From the NCBI RefSeq assembly GCF_000720485.1, contig NZ_JOAX01000035.1, positions 10,071 to 74,070 on the forward strand: a stretch of 64,000 nucleotides of DNA, given 5' to 3'. The DNA is from Streptomyces ochraceiscleroticus. GTDB taxonomy: Bacteria; Actinomycetota; Actinomycetes; Streptomycetales; Streptomycetaceae. A program made the position numbers and the translations under genes. Each line of letters begins with the position of its first letter. Position 1 is the first letter of the stretch. Positions 63,329 to 64,000 of the stretch are shown here, piece by piece. The notes under the pieces were generated by a model. That model saw only the letters and a list, made by a program, of their open reading frames with translations, did not search any database and was not told the origin of the DNA.

Positions 63329-63910
63329 GTGCCCAGGATTCGAGCGGCCTCCGTGGCCGAGCACCGGACCATGCAGCGCGACGCCCTGTTGGACGCTGCT
63401 CGTACTCTGCTGTCCGAAGGCGGGACGGAGGCGCTGTCCTTCCCCGCCCTCGCCGAGCGCACAGGCCTCGCGCGGTCCTCCGTGTACGAGTACTTCCGCT
63501 CCCGCGCCGCCGTCGTCGAAGAGCTGTGCGCGGTCGACTTCCCGGTATGGGCCGCGGAGGTCGAGGCCGCGATGGAGCGCGTCGAGACGCCCGAGGCCAA
63601 GATCGAGGCGTACGTACGGCAGCAGCTCGCCCTCGTCGGCGACCGCCGGCACCGCGCGGTCGTCGCGATCTCGGCGGGTGAGCTGGACGCCGGCGCCCGC
63701 GAGAAGATCCGCGCCGCACACGGCGGCCTGATCGCCATGATCGTCGAGGCCCTGGGCGCCCTGGGCCACAAGCAGCCGAGGCTCGCCGCGATGCTCCTCC
63801 AGGGCGTCGTCGACGCCGCGGTCCGCCGTATCGAACTGGGCGCGGCGGAGGATCCGACGGAGATCACGGAGGCGGCGGTCGCGATGACCCTCCACGGCGT
63901 CCGCGGCTGA
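63329..63910 (+). CDS. TetR-family transcriptional regulator
   Basis: A 193-aa TetR/AcrR regulator. The N-terminal HTH reads QRDALLDAARTLLSEGGTEA then LSFPALAERTGLARSSVYEY and FRSRAAVVEELC. The ligand-binding half is all-helical, with no recognisable ligand. I chose the GTG at 63329; a -10-like TACAGT (63317-63322) only 6 nt upstream suggests a leaderless mRNA. It follows whiG on the same strand. Confidence 0.85.
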   Translation: MPRIRAASVAEHRTMQRDALLDAARTLLSEGGTEALSFPALAERTGLARSSVYEYFRSRAAVVEELCAVDFPVWAAEVEAAMERVETPEAKIEAYVRQQLALVGDRRHRAVVAISAGELDAGAREKIRAAHGGLIAMIVEALGALGHKQPRLAAMLLQGVVDAAVRRIELGAAEDPTEITEAAVAMTLHGVRG

Positions 63911-64000
63911 CCCCCTTCCTTCCCTCCCCCCCCGCCCACCCTCCACCACCCCCTCCAAAAGCAGACACGCCTGGCTGCCCCCCCCACGCACACGCACGCC
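63911..64000. other. pyrimidine-rich window end
   Basis: The last 90 bases are strongly C/T-rich on the + strand (runs of up to nine C) and contain no recognised feature; the region ahead of rpsB would be expected beyond the edge. Confidence 0.4.

Overview
The window is a chromosomal core segment of a Streptomyces (Actinomycetota). The sequence is very GC-rich with GC-heavy third codon positions, GTG and TTG starts are common, and the gene order is the conserved Streptomyces block recG - rsmD - coaD - rnc - mutM - smc - ftsY - nsdA - amtB/glnK/glnD - ffh - rpsP/rimM/trmD/rplS - four signal peptidases - yraN - comM - dprA - whiG. The developmental genes nsdA and whiG are diagnostic. No rRNA, tRNA or CRISPR array was seen.

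Layout. 1-9101 (+): DNA repair, coenzyme A, ribosome and RNase genes (DAK-like fragment, recG, rsmD, coaD, a DivIVA-like protein, a DUF177 protein, rpmF, rnc, mutM). 9150-11486: a frameshifted gene remnant, a secreted CAP protein, acylphosphatase and a small coiled-coil protein. 11778-17342: smc, with an unusual hinge insertion, and a glucose-permease-like transporter with a clear promoter and operator. 17429-21440 (-): flavin monooxygenase, NCS1 permease and type II NADH dehydrogenase. 21613-32804: ftsY, a primase-polymerase-like gene, nsdA, the nitrogen operon amtB-glnK-glnD behind a GlnR-type box, and ffh. 32937-41183 (-): a complete eight-gene yhf cluster (yhfZYUT-php-yhfSXW) with two copies of a probable YhfZ operator. 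41405-43482: a methyltransferase and an HExxH zinc protein. 43744-52000 (+): ribosome assembly genes, four tandem type I signal peptidases, a NUDIX hydrolase, a DUF2469 protein and yraN.

At 53095-60412 the AAA+ gene comM is split by a 7.3-kb mobile element. The element carries three tandem tyrosine recombinases, a small HTH/coiled-coil protein of TnpC/DUF6262 type, and one cargo gene whose product has a PD-(D/E)XK nuclease motif. The ends form short imperfect inverted repeats, and precise excision would restore a full-length 536-codon comM reading frame. After it come dprA, the sporulation sigma factor whiG and a TetR regulator.

Most worth following up: the recombinase-trio element with its putative nuclease cargo; the yhf cluster with its paired operators; and a two-copy 66-nt sequence (23100-23165 and 44568-44633) that folds into two adjacent hairpins with a compensatory base-pair change, one copy forming the leader of rimM.
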